DNA of 64,000 nucleotides from Guyparkeria sp. WRN-7 (GTDB lineage Bacteria > Pseudomonadota > Gammaproteobacteria > Halothiobacillales > Halothiobacillaceae). A program made the position numbers and the translations under genes. The notes below the pieces were generated by a model. The model had not been told where the DNA came from. It saw nothing but the letters and a program-made list of their open reading frames with translations, and searched no databases. How positions within the stretch are numbered: position 1 is the stretch's first letter; each line of letters opens with the position of its first letter. Location of the stretch: contig NZ_LRFH01000004.1 in the NCBI RefSeq assembly GCF_001641825.1, forward strand, positions 186,001 to 250,000, written 5' to 3'. Of this stretch, positions 33,146 to 43,942 are shown one piece after another.

Positions 33146-33173
33146 AGATAGGGGCATCGGGCGGGATTTCAAG
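33146..33173 (-). promoter_or_regulatory. Sigma-32 (RpoH) type promoter of htpG
   Basis: On the minus strand: -35 CTTGAAA (33173-33167), 12-base spacer, -10 CCCCTATCT (33154-33146). This is close to the heat-shock consensus CTTGAAA / CCCCATnT, with one extra T after CCCC. It is placed about 80 bases upstream of the htpG start, in the gap after the DUF429 gene. Confidence 0.75.
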
Positions 33174-33191
33174 CCCCGGCGCGGGACGGAT

Positions 33192-33932
33192 TCAGAAGGT
33201 GATCCGCATCGGCAGACCATGGGAGTCGCGCGGCGGGTCGGCGGGGAGGCAGACACCCCGCCCCTCGACCCACCGGCGCGCACTCCAGAGCACGGCGAAG
33301 GCATCGAGCATGTCGTCCTCCTTGGCCCGCGTACCGGCCAGCTGCGCAACGACCGACTCGATCGTCGCCGTGCCGAACGCCTCCGCCACCAGCGCACGGC
33401 GGCGGTATATGCCGTCGATGCGGTGCTTGGAAGCCGGCAGCGGCTCGCCGTCGTTCATGGCGAGAAAGGAAAGCTCGGGGTGCACCTCGACCAGTTTCTC
33501 GCGCCAGGCGACCTGCTCGCCGAGCAGCCTGTCGACCTCGCGCACCCGGGGAAAGAGGTTCCACGCCTGCGCCGAGACGCCCTTCCCGCATGCCTCTCGG
33601 GAGACCTCGGATGCCTCGTGATGCGTAGTTGCCGCCAGCGCCGGGCGCAACGGGGCGGGAAACACCGACGACCCCCGTCTTCCCAGCCGGGCGCGAGCCG
33701 CCAGATCGCACTCGCGGGGCCCTCCCCCGGACAGACCGATCGGCATATCGATGCCCGCGAGCCCGACGGCATCGAATCTCTCCAGCAGGTCGACCAGCCG
33801 CGGCGCGACCTCCGCGCGCACCTCCTCGGGCGCGCCGGGAGCCTTCGGCTGTGCAACCGCTACCCAGCCGCCGGGGCAGCCGTCGATGCCGACGACCCAG
33901 GGAGCAATCACGCGGACACCGCCAGCGAACAA
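33192..33932 (-). CDS. DUF429-family protein, predicted RNase H-fold nuclease
   Basis: 246 residues. The N-terminal [15 protein letters not shown] and GIDMPIGLS, and the later [13 protein letters not shown] and [15 protein letters not shown], carry the acidic residues expected at the metal site of this RNase H-like family (COG4923-type). Function is not established. The start is uncertain: TTG 33932 has an AAGG about a dozen bases upstream, and GTG 33911 is an alternative nearer the conserved part. It lies downstream of the rplS operon terminator and upstream of the htpG promoter, and so has its own short transcription unit. Confidence 0.72.
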   Translation of the reverse strand: MFAGGVRVIAPWVVGIDGCPGGWVAVAQPKAPGAPEEVRAEVAPRLVDLLERFDAVGLAGIDMPIGLSGGGPRECDLAARARLGRRGSSVFPAPLRPALAATTHHEASEVSREACGKGVSAQAWNLFPRVREVDRLLGEQVAWREKLVEVHPELSFLAMNDGEPLPASKHRIDGIYRRRALVAEAFGTATIESVVAQLAGTRAKEDDMLDAFAVLWSARRWVEGRGVCLPADPPRDSHGLPMRITF

Positions 33933-33961
33933 ATCATCAGGTCGCCCTTATCCTTCCCCGC

Positions 33962-33998
33962 AAAAAACAAAACCCCCGTCACCAGCGGTGCGGGGGTT
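33962..33998 (-). terminator. Rho-independent terminator of the rpsP-rimM-trmD-rplS operon
   Basis: On the minus strand: an AACCCCCG/CGGGGGTT stem extended inwards by CACC/GGTG, followed by TTGTTTTTTG, about 20 bases after the rplS stop. Confidence 0.92.
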
Positions 33999-34020
33999 TG
34001 TCCGGTCAGTCGGGCTTCGA

Positions 34021-34368
34021 TCAGCCCAGGCGCTCGCGGATGCGGGCGGCCTTGCCGGTACGACCACGCAGGTAGTACAGCTTGGCGCGACGCACGTCAC
34101 CGCGACGCTTGACCTTGATGGCGGCGATCTGCGGGCTGTAGGTCTGGAATACACGCTCCAGGCCCTCGCCGTACGAGAACTTGCGCAGGGTGAAGGAGGA
34201 GTTCAGGCCGCGGTTGCGCATGGCAATCACGACGCCCTCGAACGCCTGCAGGCGCTCACGGTCGCCTTCCTTTACCCGGACATCGACGGAAACCGTGTCG
34301 CCGGGGCCGAACTCCGGCACCTCGCGGGTCATTTGATCGGCTTCGATTTGCTTGATGATCTCGTTCAT
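34021..34368 (-). CDS. rplS: 50S ribosomal protein L19
   Basis: 115 residues, identical in length to E. coli L19. Family segments are plain: [40 protein letters not shown], and the basic [21 protein letters not shown] near the end. L19 sits at the interface of the two subunits. ATG 34368 follows GGTGGCGGAAA. Last gene of the rpsP-rimM-trmD-rplS operon, 16 bases after trmD. Confidence 0.98.
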   Translation of the reverse strand: MNEIIKQIEADQMTREVPEFGPGDTVSVDVRVKEGDRERLQAFEGVVIAMRNRGLNSSFTLRKFSYGEGLERVFQTYSPQIAAIKVKRRGDVRRAKLYYLRGRTGKAARIRERLG

Positions 34369-34384
34369 TTTCCGCCACCTGTTA

Positions 34385-35161
34385 TCAATCGCGTGTCTGT
34401 TGGCTGCCCGGGGTTTCATCGCGTCCCGCGAGCCAGTGTCTTTCCAGTGCCGCCCGCTCGCTAGCAGACGGCCCGTGTTGCAAAAATAGGTCCGGTCGTC
34501 GCCGGGCCGTGGTCAGCAGCGCCTGCTCGGCACGCCACCCGGCAATCCGTCGGTGGTCGCCACTCGAGAGCACCGCCGGCACGCCGCGGCCCTCCCATTC
34601 CGGTGGCCGCGTGTAGTGCGGGTGATCCAGTCGATCGGCCTCGAACGAGTCCTCGACCACCGACTGCGCATCCCCGACCACGTCGGGCAGCCGCCGGGCG
34701 ATCGCATCGACCACCACCATCGCCGCCAGCTCGCCCCCGGAGAGCACCAGGTCGCCGAGCGAATACTCGACATCCACCCGGGAGTCGAGTATTCGCTGGT
34801 CGAAGCCCTCGTAACGGCCACAGACCAGCACCAGCGGCTGTTCCCGCTCGGCCCAGTCGGCAATCAGGTGCCGATCGAGCCGCTTGCCTTGCGGCGAGAG
34901 CGCCACGACCAGCGGTCGCGCTGCTCCGGCATCCGTCACCGCCGCGTCGATCGCCCCAGTGATGGGCCCGGGCTGCAGCAGCATGCCCGGCCCACCGCCG
35001 AAGGGGCGGTCGTCGACCCGACGGTTGCGATCGGAAGACCAGTCGCGGGGGTTGTAGCCCGATACGTCCAGTCGTTCTTTCTCGATCGCCGCGCGGACCA
35101 TCCCGCACTGGTTCCCCGCCTCCACCAGCTCGGGGAACAGGGTCACCACCGAGATCCGCAT
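34385..35161 (-). CDS. trmD: tRNA (guanine37-N1)-methyltransferase
   Basis: 258 residues. TrmD makes m1G37 next to the anticodon, preventing +1 frameshifts. The SPOUT trefoil-knot region is complete: [23 protein letters not shown], and [17 protein letters not shown], with the C-terminal helical domain after it. The ATG shares its A with the rimM stop (TGATG), so the two are translationally coupled. Third gene of the operon. Confidence 0.98.
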   Translation of the reverse strand: MRISVVTLFPELVEAGNQCGMVRAAIEKERLDVSGYNPRDWSSDRNRRVDDRPFGGGPGMLLQPGPITGAIDAAVTDAGAARPLVVALSPQGKRLDRHLIADWAEREQPLVLVCGRYEGFDQRILDSRVDVEYSLGDLVLSGGELAAMVVVDAIARRLPDVVGDAQSVVEDSFEADRLDHPHYTRPPEWEGRGVPAVLSSGDHRRIAGWRAEQALLTTARRRPDLFLQHGPSASERAALERHWLAGRDETPGSQQTRD

Positions 35162-35682
35162 CAGAACTCGGGGTCCCAGTCGACCTCGATACGCCGCGCG
35201 TCGAGGTCGACGCCGCGGATCACGTCGTCCGGCAGGAACGGAATCAGCCGCTCCCGGTCGCCGTCGACCACCAGCACGTCATTCGCGCCGGTTTCCAGCA
35301 TGTCGCGCACCTGCCCGAGCGTCTGCCCCGACACGTGCACCACCTCGCAACCGATCAGGTCGCGCCAGTAGTACTCTTCCGGACCGGTCGGCGGCAGCGC
35401 GTCGCGTCCCACCACGATCTCGGCCCGGCCGAGCTGTTCGACGGCGGTGCGATCCTCGACCCCCGCGAACTTGGCGGTGACCCCCTTGGGGTGCACCGTC
35501 AGCTTCTCGATGCGCGCCGGGCGGGCCTGACCGCGGTCATCCCGCAGGTAGACCTCCCGGTAACGCTTGATGTTGTCGACCGGCCGGGTAAACACCTGCA
35601 GCCACACCCAGCCCTTGATGCCGTAGGGACGGCCCAGCTGGGCGATGACGACCGGATCGACCGGTCCCGTCGACGCCGTCAC
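35161..35682 (-). CDS. rimM: Ribosome maturation factor RimM
   Basis: 173 residues. RimM assists assembly of the 30S head, binding S19. The N-terminal RimM barrel (IAQLGRPYGIKGWVWLQVFT) and the C-terminal PRC barrel (YYWRDLIGCEVVHVSG, VDGDRERLIPFLPDDVI) are both present. The start is GTG 35682, three bases after the rpsP stop, with AAGG of the stop region as part of its ribosome-binding site. It overlaps trmD by one base. Confidence 0.97.
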   Translation of the reverse strand: MTASTGPVDPVVIAQLGRPYGIKGWVWLQVFTRPVDNIKRYREVYLRDDRGQARPARIEKLTVHPKGVTAKFAGVEDRTAVEQLGRAEIVVGRDALPPTGPEEYYWRDLIGCEVVHVSGQTLGQVRDMLETGANDVLVVDGDRERLIPFLPDDVIRGVDLDARRIEVDWDPEF

Positions 35683-35685
35683 GCC

Positions 35686-35952
35686 TTACTCGGCGGCGGC
35701 CGTCGCCTGCTTCTTGCTCTGGCGGACCAGGGAAGCGACACGCTCGCTGGTCTGCGCACCGCGCTCCTGCCAGTAGGCGACGCGGTCCAGGTCCAGGCGC
35801 AGGCGCTCTTCCTTACCACGGGCGACCGGGTTGAAGAACCCGATGCGCTCGACGTACGAGCCGGCATCACGCGCATTGCGCTTGTCGGTAACAACGACGT
35901 GGTAGAAGGGCTTCTTTTTGGCACCAGTACGAGCCAGACGAATCTTGACCAT
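35686..35952 (-). CDS. rpsP: 30S ribosomal protein S16
   Basis: 88 residues. [20 protein letters not shown] and [13 protein letters not shown] are the standard S16 sequence; the tail is Lys/Gln/Ala-rich as in many gammaproteobacteria. It is the first gene of the rpsP-rimM-trmD-rplS operon. A possible -10 (TAAAAT) lies about 120 bases upstream. Confidence 0.98.
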   Translation of the reverse strand: MVKIRLARTGAKKKPFYHVVVTDKRNARDAGSYVERIGFFNPVARGKEERLRLDLDRVAYWQERGAQTSERVASLVRQSKKQATAAAE

Positions 35953-36071
35953 AACGCTTAACGATTCCTGTTGGAGTAGTGACTGCCAGACTGCGTCGAC
36001 GACGACGCCGGCCAGCCAGTTGACCGATCTCGCAGCCCCGGCAATTCACCGAGGGAAATTCAAGTGGCGCG

Positions 36072-36077
36072 ATTTTA
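36072..36077 (-). promoter_or_regulatory. Candidate -10 hexamer of the rpsP operon promoter
   Basis: TAAAAT on the minus strand, in a locally AT-rich patch of the rpsP upstream region. The -35 position is T-rich but does not match TTGACA well, so this is tentative. Confidence 0.35.
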
Positions 36078-36108
36078 CGGATTTTTGCGCAGAAATAAAG
36101 ACCTGCGA

Positions 36109-36128
36109 CCCACCGATTTTCCGGTGGG
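36109..36128. terminator. Stem-loop after purA (possible terminator without U-tract)
   Basis: CCCACCG/CGGTGGG, loop ATTTTC, 28 bases after the purA stop. No T-run directly follows on the minus strand, so termination would be weak. It lies between purA and the rpsP promoter region. Confidence 0.45.
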
Positions 36129-36156
36129 CTGATCCGGACGGGGTGGAATACGACGA

Positions 36157-38635
<2,479 letters not shown>

Positions 38636-38737
38636 GCTGTTGCTGGTTGCGAGTGATTCGTGGGCAGACGCGCCGCGGCCGACCGGAATCGGCCGTCACG
38701 GCACGGGCAAAACCCGCGTATTGTAAACGCCGCGCAC

Positions 38738-38763
38738 AAAAAACCCCAGCCCGGGCTGGGGTT
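38738..38763 (-). terminator. Rho-independent terminator after the hflKC-DUF2065 genes
   Basis: ACCCCAGCCCGGGCTGGGGT is a perfect palindrome followed on the minus strand by TTTTTTGTG, just after the DUF2065 gene and before hisZ. Confidence 0.92.
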
Positions 38764-38786
38764 GTTCGACTGCAAGCGGACCGGGA

Positions 38787-38969
38787 CTAGCCCCAGACCC
38801 ACAATCCCAGGCCGAGCAACAGCACGGCCAGCGCGATGCCCCGCATGCGCGAGTCGGGGGTCAGGGCGATCTGTGCGACCGCCTGCCGGTAGGCCCGCGG
38901 GCTGATGAACGGCAGCAGTGCCTCGATGATCAGCACCAGGCCGAGCACCCGCAGCAGGTCGTCCATCAT
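38787..38969 (-). CDS. DUF2065 (YjeT-like) small membrane protein
   Basis: 60 residues with two hydrophobic helices (LLRVLGLVLIIEALLPFIS and RGIALAVLLLGLGLWVW). DUF2065 proteins are encoded after hflC in many proteobacteria; their function is unknown, possibly linked to the HflKC complex. Start ATG ATG (38969/38966) is ambiguous by one codon. It follows hflC by 12 bases. Confidence 0.88.
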   Translation of the reverse strand: MMDDLLRVLGLVLIIEALLPFISPRAYRQAVAQIALTPDSRMRGIALAVLLLGLGLWVWG

Positions 38970-38981
38970 CCGCGCGAAGCC

Positions 38982-39884
38982 TTATCGGGCCGGCAGGGCA
39001 CCGCCTTCCGACTCGCCCTCGCCGTTCGGCGACTGGAAGTAGCGGAAGAACGGGCTGGCCGGGTTGAGCACGAAGGTGTCGTTGCCGTTGGCGAAGACCT
39101 GATCGTAGGCCTGAATGCTGCGGTAGAAGGAGAAGAACTCCTCGTCCTGACCGTAGCTCTCGGCGTACGTCGCGGCCGCCGTGGCATCACCCTCGCCTCG
39201 GATCTGGTCGGCTTCGCGCTCGGCCTCCGAGAGGATGACCACGCGCTGGCGATCGGCGTCCGAGGTAATGCGCTTGGCCTGCTCTTCACCACGCGAACGG
39301 ATCGCCTTGGCAACGGTGGAGCGCTCCTTCTCCATCCGCGAGTAGACCGATTCGCGCACTTCCTGCGGCAGTTCGATGCGCATGATGCGCACGTCGACAA
39401 TCGCCAGACCCAGGCCCTCGATGTCCTGGTTGGTGGTCTCGATCACGTTGCGCATGAACAGGTCGCGATCCCCGGAGACCACCTCGGCGATGGTCCGGCT
39501 GGAGATCTGACTCTTCATGCTGTCCTTGACGATCTGGTTGAGCCGGCTCTCGGCCACGCCCTCCTGGCCACCGGTCGCCCGGTAGAAGTTCGCCGGATCG
39601 GTGATACGCCACTTGATGTAGTAGTCGACGATCAGGTTCTTCTTCTCGCTGGTCAGAAAGCGCTCCGGCGGCGTCGACAGCGACAGGATGCGCGTGTCGA
39701 ACAGACGCACCGAGTTGACGAACGGCAGCTTGAAGTGCAGCCCCGGCTCGAAGTCGGTCTCGACGATTTCACCCAGGCGGAACTTCACGCCCTCCTGGTA
39801 TTCGGCCACCTGGAAGGTCGCGGTCGCGTACAGGAACACGACCACGACGATCAGCGGCAGCAGCAGACGTGTCACCCAGTTCAT
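38982..39884 (-). CDS. hflC: HflC, FtsH-modulating SPFH-family subunit
   Basis: 300 residues. With HflK it forms a large membrane cage around the FtsH protease on the periplasmic face. One N-terminal anchor (LLLPLIVVVVFLYATATF), then the SPFH domain and a long coiled-coil with EQAKRITSDADRQRVVILSE. The final QAYDQVFANGNDTFVLNP is typical HflC. The C-terminal 15 residues are Gly/Glu-rich. ATG overlaps the hflK stop by four bases. Confidence 0.96.
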   Translation of the reverse strand: MNWVTRLLLPLIVVVVFLYATATFQVAEYQEGVKFRLGEIVETDFEPGLHFKLPFVNSVRLFDTRILSLSTPPERFLTSEKKNLIVDYYIKWRITDPANFYRATGGQEGVAESRLNQIVKDSMKSQISSRTIAEVVSGDRDLFMRNVIETTNQDIEGLGLAIVDVRIMRIELPQEVRESVYSRMEKERSTVAKAIRSRGEEQAKRITSDADRQRVVILSEAEREADQIRGEGDATAAATYAESYGQDEEFFSFYRSIQAYDQVFANGNDTFVLNPASPFFRYFQSPNGEGESEGGALPAR

Positions 39885-41023
39885 TCGGACCCCCTCGTGC
39901 GCAGGCCGGAGCGGTTGTTGTTGGAGGACGTGTTCGACGAGTCACTGCCGAAGGTCTGTCCGGTGGTCAGCGACGGCACGGCCAGCGGCGCCGTGTTGCG
40001 GCTGTCCGCGTCCTGGGTGAAGTCCTTCTTCACGCCGGCCGGCAGATTGAGGATGTTGTTGGCATTGGCCGGGTCGACCACGATCTTGTTGCCCTTGGCG
40101 TAGATCTCGCCGAGCGTCTCGAGATACATGCGCTCGCGAATGATCGCCGGCGCGATGCGGTAGGACTCCAGCAGCGCGTCGAAGCGGGCTGCCTCACCCT
40201 GGGCCTTGTTGATCACGCGTGCCTTGTAGCCCTTGGCCTGCTCGAGGATCTGGGCGGCATCACCACGGGCACGCGGCACCACCTGGTTGGCGTAGGCCAG
40301 CGCCTCGTTGATGTAGCGCTGCTCGTCCTCTCGAGCCCGGATGGCGTCCTCGAACGCGGGCTGGACCGGCTCCGGCGGCTGGACGTCCTGCAGGTTGACC
40401 GAACGGACGATCAGGCCGGTCTTGTAGGACTCCAGCAGTTCCTGCATGCGGGTACGCACCGCATCGACGATCTCGACCCGGCCGTCGGTGAGGACGTAGT
40501 CCATGCGGCTCGAGCCGATTACCTCACGGGTCGCGCTCTGCATGACATCCTGCAGCGTGCCATTGGGATCGCGGACGTTGAACAGGAAGGACACCGGGTC
40601 ACGAACGGTGAACTGACTCGCCAGGTCGACCTCGACGATGTTCTCGTCGTTGGTCAGCACGGACATGCTCAGTTCACGGTCGCGGTACTGGTCGACATTG
40701 ACCGTGACCACGTCCGAGATCGGGTAAGGCGGGTGCCAGTGCGGGCCGGGGCCCGCGGTGCTGGTGTACTTGCCGAAGGTCAGCACGATGCCGCGCTGGC
40801 CTTCGTCGACAATGTAGATGCCCGAGATCAGCCAGCCGATCAGGACAATCCCGATGATGGCAAGGATCCCCTTGGACCCACCGGCATTGCCCATGCCGCC
40901 GCCTCCACCGCCGCCAAAGCGGTCCTTCAGGCGCCCGAGGGCATCGTCGATGTTGGGCGGTTTGCCCCGGCCACGAGGGTTCGACCAGGGATCCTTACCG
41001 CCACCCGGCTCATTCCAGGCCAT
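39881..41023 (-). CDS. hflK: HflK, FtsH-modulating SPFH-family subunit
   Basis: 380 residues. The N-terminal Gly/Pro-rich cytoplasmic tail (NEPGGGKDPWSNPRGRGKPP) with a GGGGGGMGNAGG run precedes the single membrane anchor (ILAIIGIVLIGWLISGIYIV). The SPFH domain and coiled-coil follow, and a Ser/Asn-rich C-terminal tail ends the protein. ATG 41023 (MAWNEPGGG) has GGAG six bases upstream; the ATG at 41029 sits on the GGAG itself. A large inverted repeat (41079-41155) lies between hflX and this gene. Confidence 0.96.
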   Translation of the reverse strand: MAWNEPGGGKDPWSNPRGRGKPPNIDDALGRLKDRFGGGGGGGMGNAGGSKGILAIIGIVLIGWLISGIYIVDEGQRGIVLTFGKYTSTAGPGPHWHPPYPISDVVTVNVDQYRDRELSMSVLTNDENIVEVDLASQFTVRDPVSFLFNVRDPNGTLQDVMQSATREVIGSSRMDYVLTDGRVEIVDAVRTRMQELLESYKTGLIVRSVNLQDVQPPEPVQPAFEDAIRAREDEQRYINEALAYANQVVPRARGDAAQILEQAKGYKARVINKAQGEAARFDALLESYRIAPAIIRERMYLETLGEIYAKGNKIVVDPANANNILNLPAGVKKDFTQDADSRNTAPLAVPSLTTGQTFGSDSSNTSSNNNRSGLRTRGSE

Positions 41024-41078
41024 GGGCATCTCCAGTGATTGCCGCCGGGGAGCCCGGCGGGAATGGGTATTCGATTCA

Positions 41079-41155
41079 GGTTGCCTCGCCCGTCCCGGCG
41101 AGCGGGCGCACAAGGCAGCGCCAGAGTGTAGTGCCCGCCGGCGGGCGAGGCAACC
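41079..41155. repeat. Long inverted repeat between hflX and hflK
   Basis: Arms 41079-41092 (GGTTGCCTCGCCCG) and 41142-41155 are perfect 14-base inverted copies, 49 bases apart. The interior also pairs imperfectly (GCGGGC..CAC with GTG.CCCGC). There is no T-run, so it is not a standard terminator. It would form a large extended hairpin in the hflX-hflK messenger. Confidence 0.8.
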
Positions 41156-41171
41156 GCGTCGCCGCAGCCTG

Positions 41172-42524
41172 TCAGTGACGCTCGGCGCGCTCGGCCAGCA
41201 CCTGCTCGAACGGCTCGGGCTCGGGCGTTGGCGGCGCATCGAGCACCATCTCCGCCAGCGTCGGCTCCTTCTTCAACAGCTGCCCCCAGCGGGCGACGGG
41301 CAGGACGATCTCGAGATGCCAGCCGCTCTCGTCGACATCCTCGCTGACGACCCCACCCTCACCCTGCAGCATGGCGTACAGCCGGCCATCAGCCATCGGG
41401 ATGAACAGCCGGCGGCTGACGGTACTCGGCTCGAGCCGCTCGCCGAGGGCCTCGCGCAACTCATCCAGCCCGAGGCTTTCCTTGGCGGAGACCCAGACAC
41501 GGGTCGGGGCTTCAGTCGCATCGCGGTCCACCCGCACGGCACCGTCCTCGAGCCGATCGATCTTGTTCATCACGGTCAGCATCGGCAGCTTGCCCGCACC
41601 GATTTCCTCGAGCACCGCTTCGACGTCCTCGATCTGCCGGTCACGTTCGGGCGACGAGGCGTCGACCACGTGCAACAGCAAATCGGCCTCGAGCGTCTCC
41701 TCGAGGGTCGAGCGGAACGCCGACACCAGCTCGTGCGGCAGGTGGCGGATGAAGCCGACCGTGTCGGCGAACACCACCGTCAGCTGCGGATTCATCTCGA
41801 CGCGCCGCAGGGTGGTATCCAGCGTGGCGAACAGCTGGTTGGCCGCGAAGGACTCGGCGACGGTCAGGGCGTTGAACAGGGTCGACTTGCCGGCGTTGGT
41901 GTAACCGACCAGCGCCACGGTGGGCACATCGGACTGCTGGCGACCCTTGCGGCCCTCGGCGCGCTGCCGACGCACCCGGGCGATGCGCTCCTTGAGCTGC
42001 TTGATACGGCCGCCGAGAAGACGGCGGTCCATCTCGAGCTGGGTCTCACCCGGCCCGCGCAGACCGATCGAGCCGCCGCGCTGGCGCTCAAGGTGGGTCC
42101 AGCCGCGCACCAGGCGGGTCGAGAGGTGATTCAACTGGGCGAGCTCCACCTGGAGCTTGCCCTCGTGGGAGCGGGCGCGCTGGGCGAAGATGTCGAGGAT
42201 CAGGCCGGTGCGATCCAGCACCCGGCACTTGACCAGGGCCTCGAGGTTGCGCTCCTGGGACGGCGACAGCTGGGCGTTGACGATCACCAGTTCCGCCTCG
42301 TGGGCGGCGACCATCTCGGCAAGCTCCTCGGCCTTGCCCTTGCCGATGAACAGCCGCGGGTCGGGCGTCTGACGGTTGACGGTGCTTTCGGCAAGTATCT
42401 CGGCACCGGCCGAACGCACCAGTTCGCGAAACTCGGACAGATCCTCGTTGGAATCCAGCGCCCGTTGCTCGACGTGCAGCAATACGGCCCGTTCACCGCC
42501 CTTGTGGCGTTCGAAGAACTCCAT
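41172..42524 (-). CDS. hflX: GTPase HflX
   Basis: 450 residues. HflX splits stalled or hibernating 70S ribosomes, notably after heat stress. The N-terminal HflX domain (about 1-190; PRLFIGKGKAEELAEMV, LSTRLVRGWTHLERQRGG) precedes the G domain with Walker A GYTNAGKST, switch region DTVGFIRHLPHELV and NKID specificity motif MNKIDRL. Starts five bases after hfq, the usual order. The family C-terminal domain is present. Confidence 0.97.
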   Translation of the reverse strand: MEFFERHKGGERAVLLHVEQRALDSNEDLSEFRELVRSAGAEILAESTVNRQTPDPRLFIGKGKAEELAEMVAAHEAELVIVNAQLSPSQERNLEALVKCRVLDRTGLILDIFAQRARSHEGKLQVELAQLNHLSTRLVRGWTHLERQRGGSIGLRGPGETQLEMDRRLLGGRIKQLKERIARVRRQRAEGRKGRQQSDVPTVALVGYTNAGKSTLFNALTVAESFAANQLFATLDTTLRRVEMNPQLTVVFADTVGFIRHLPHELVSAFRSTLEETLEADLLLHVVDASSPERDRQIEDVEAVLEEIGAGKLPMLTVMNKIDRLEDGAVRVDRDATEAPTRVWVSAKESLGLDELREALGERLEPSTVSRRLFIPMADGRLYAMLQGEGGVVSEDVDESGWHLEIVLPVARWGQLLKKEPTLAEMVLDAPPTPEPEPFEQVLAERAERH

Positions 42525-42529
42525 CGGGG

Positions 42530-42781
42530 TTATTCGTCACCCCCGCCTTCGCGCGCCTTCGGCTCGGGGTCGATATTGACCGGCCGGGTCGGCACGATGG
42601 TGCTGATGGCGTGCTTGTAGACCAGCTGGCTGACGTTGTTCTTCAGCAGCACGACGAAGTTGTCGAATGAATCGATCTGGCCCTGGAGCTTGATGCCGTT
42701 GCGCAGGTAGATGGACACGGGGATGTGTTCGCGACGCAACGTGTTCAGAAACGGTTCTTGCAGTGACTGGCTTTTGGCCAT
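42530..42781 (-). CDS. hfq: RNA chaperone Hfq
   Basis: 83 residues. The hexameric Sm-like protein that pairs small RNAs with messengers. Sm1 ([20 protein letters not shown]) and Sm2 ([11 protein letters not shown]) are canonical; the proximal-face residues QSLQ and YKH are present. The tail is short and acidic (EGGGDE). ATG follows AGAGGAAG. A hairpin lies just upstream of the ribosome-binding site (42804-42820). Confidence 0.98.
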   Translation of the reverse strand: MAKSQSLQEPFLNTLRREHIPVSIYLRNGIKLQGQIDSFDNFVVLLKNNVSQLVYKHAISTIVPTRPVNIDPEPKAREGGGDE

Positions 42782-42803
42782 GGTTCTTCCTCTTTTGTTT
42801 CAT

Positions 42804-42820
42804 CCGACCGATGCGGTCGG
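42804..42820 (-). promoter_or_regulatory. Stem-loop in the hfq leader
   Basis: CCGACCG/CGGTCGG, loop CAT on the minus strand, a perfect 7-base stem. It ends about 10 bases before the AGAGGAAG ribosome-binding site, with an A-rich ATGAAACAAA linker. In E. coli Hfq represses its own translation by binding its 5' leader; a similar role here is inference. Confidence 0.5.
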
Positions 42821-42985
42821 CCGGTCGGCCGTTCTCGGCGGCCTGTCGACAACCGGCACCCCCTGCCCGGCGGCAAGGACGTCTGGCCTGACCCGACGAC
42901 ATGGGGACAAGCCCGGCGTTTTCAATGCCGTATCGTCAAAAATGTAGTGTAGCGCGCCGGCACGGGCATGCACGTCCCGGCTCCT

Positions 42986-43942
42986 TCAAGATCGCCCCGT
43001 CTCGACAAAGTTCAGTATGCGTTCCTCCACCCGATCAGGCGCCTCGGCATCCATTGCCTGCCATTCCTTCGCGCCGCGCAGCCAGGTGCGCTGGCGCTTG
43101 GCCAGCTGTCGGGTCGCGGTGATCGCCCGTTCGCGCATCGTGGCCCGATCGGTCTCACCGGCCAGATACGACCAGGCCTGCCGATAGCCGACCGCCCGGA
43201 CGGACGGCATCCCGGCATGCAGGTCGCCGCGCCGGTAGAGCGCCTCGACCTCGTCGAGAAAGCCCGCGGCCAGCATCGCATCGAAGCGTTGGGCGACCGC
43301 CTGCCGGGTATGCGCCGTGCTGCGGGGCCATAGCGCGATCGCCAGCACCCGCTCGCCGGCCAGCGGCGAGACCGGTGGATGCAGACGCTGCCATTCGGTC
43401 AGGCTCTGGCCGGTGGCCCGGTGGACTTCCAGCGCCCGGCCGATCCGTTGCGGGTCGGTGGCGTGGATGCGGGCAGCGGCCTCGGGGTCGACCTTGGCGA
43501 GCTCGGCGTGCATCGCCGGCCAGCCGACTCGCCCGGCCTCTTCGCGGACGGCCTCGCGCACGGCCGGCTCGGTCGGAGGCAGGCGCGAAAGACCGCGCAG
43601 CAACGCCTGGAAATACATCATCGTCCCACCAACGAGCAGCGGCACCCGACCGGCCGAGCGCGCCGCGCCGATCGCCTCGAGCACGTCGCGAGAAAATCGC
43701 TCGACGCTGTAGGCCTCGGCCGGGTCGCAGATGTCGACCAGCGCATGCGGGTAACGGGCCAGGAGCTCGGGCGACGGCTTGGCCGAACCGATGTCCATGC
43801 CGCGGTAGATCATCACCGAGTCGACCGAGATGATCGACACCGGCAGCCGGTCGGCCAGCCGCATGGCGAGCGCCGTCTTGCCGGATGCCGTCGGGCCGGC
43901 GATGGCGACGATCGGCAGTCGCTGCGAGGCGGCGTCCGTCAT
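42986..43942 (-). CDS. miaA: tRNA dimethylallyltransferase
   Basis: 318 residues. MiaA adds the isopentenyl group to A37 of tRNAs reading UNN codons. Walker A is GPTASGKTALAM; the DSVMIYRGMDIGSAKP motif and the GGTMMYFQALLRGLS segment are family hallmarks. The ATG at 43942 shares one base with the mutL stop (TGATG), showing coupling. It is followed by a 204-base gap containing the hfq leader. Confidence 0.97.
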   Translation of the reverse strand: MTDAASQRLPIVAIAGPTASGKTALAMRLADRLPVSIISVDSVMIYRGMDIGSAKPSPELLARYPHALVDICDPAEAYSVERFSRDVLEAIGAARSAGRVPLLVGGTMMYFQALLRGLSRLPPTEPAVREAVREEAGRVGWPAMHAELAKVDPEAAARIHATDPQRIGRALEVHRATGQSLTEWQRLHPPVSPLAGERVLAIALWPRSTAHTRQAVAQRFDAMLAAGFLDEVEALYRRGDLHAGMPSVRAVGYRQAWSYLAGETDRATMRERAITATRQLAKRQRTWLRGAKEWQAMDAEAPDRVEERILNFVETGRS

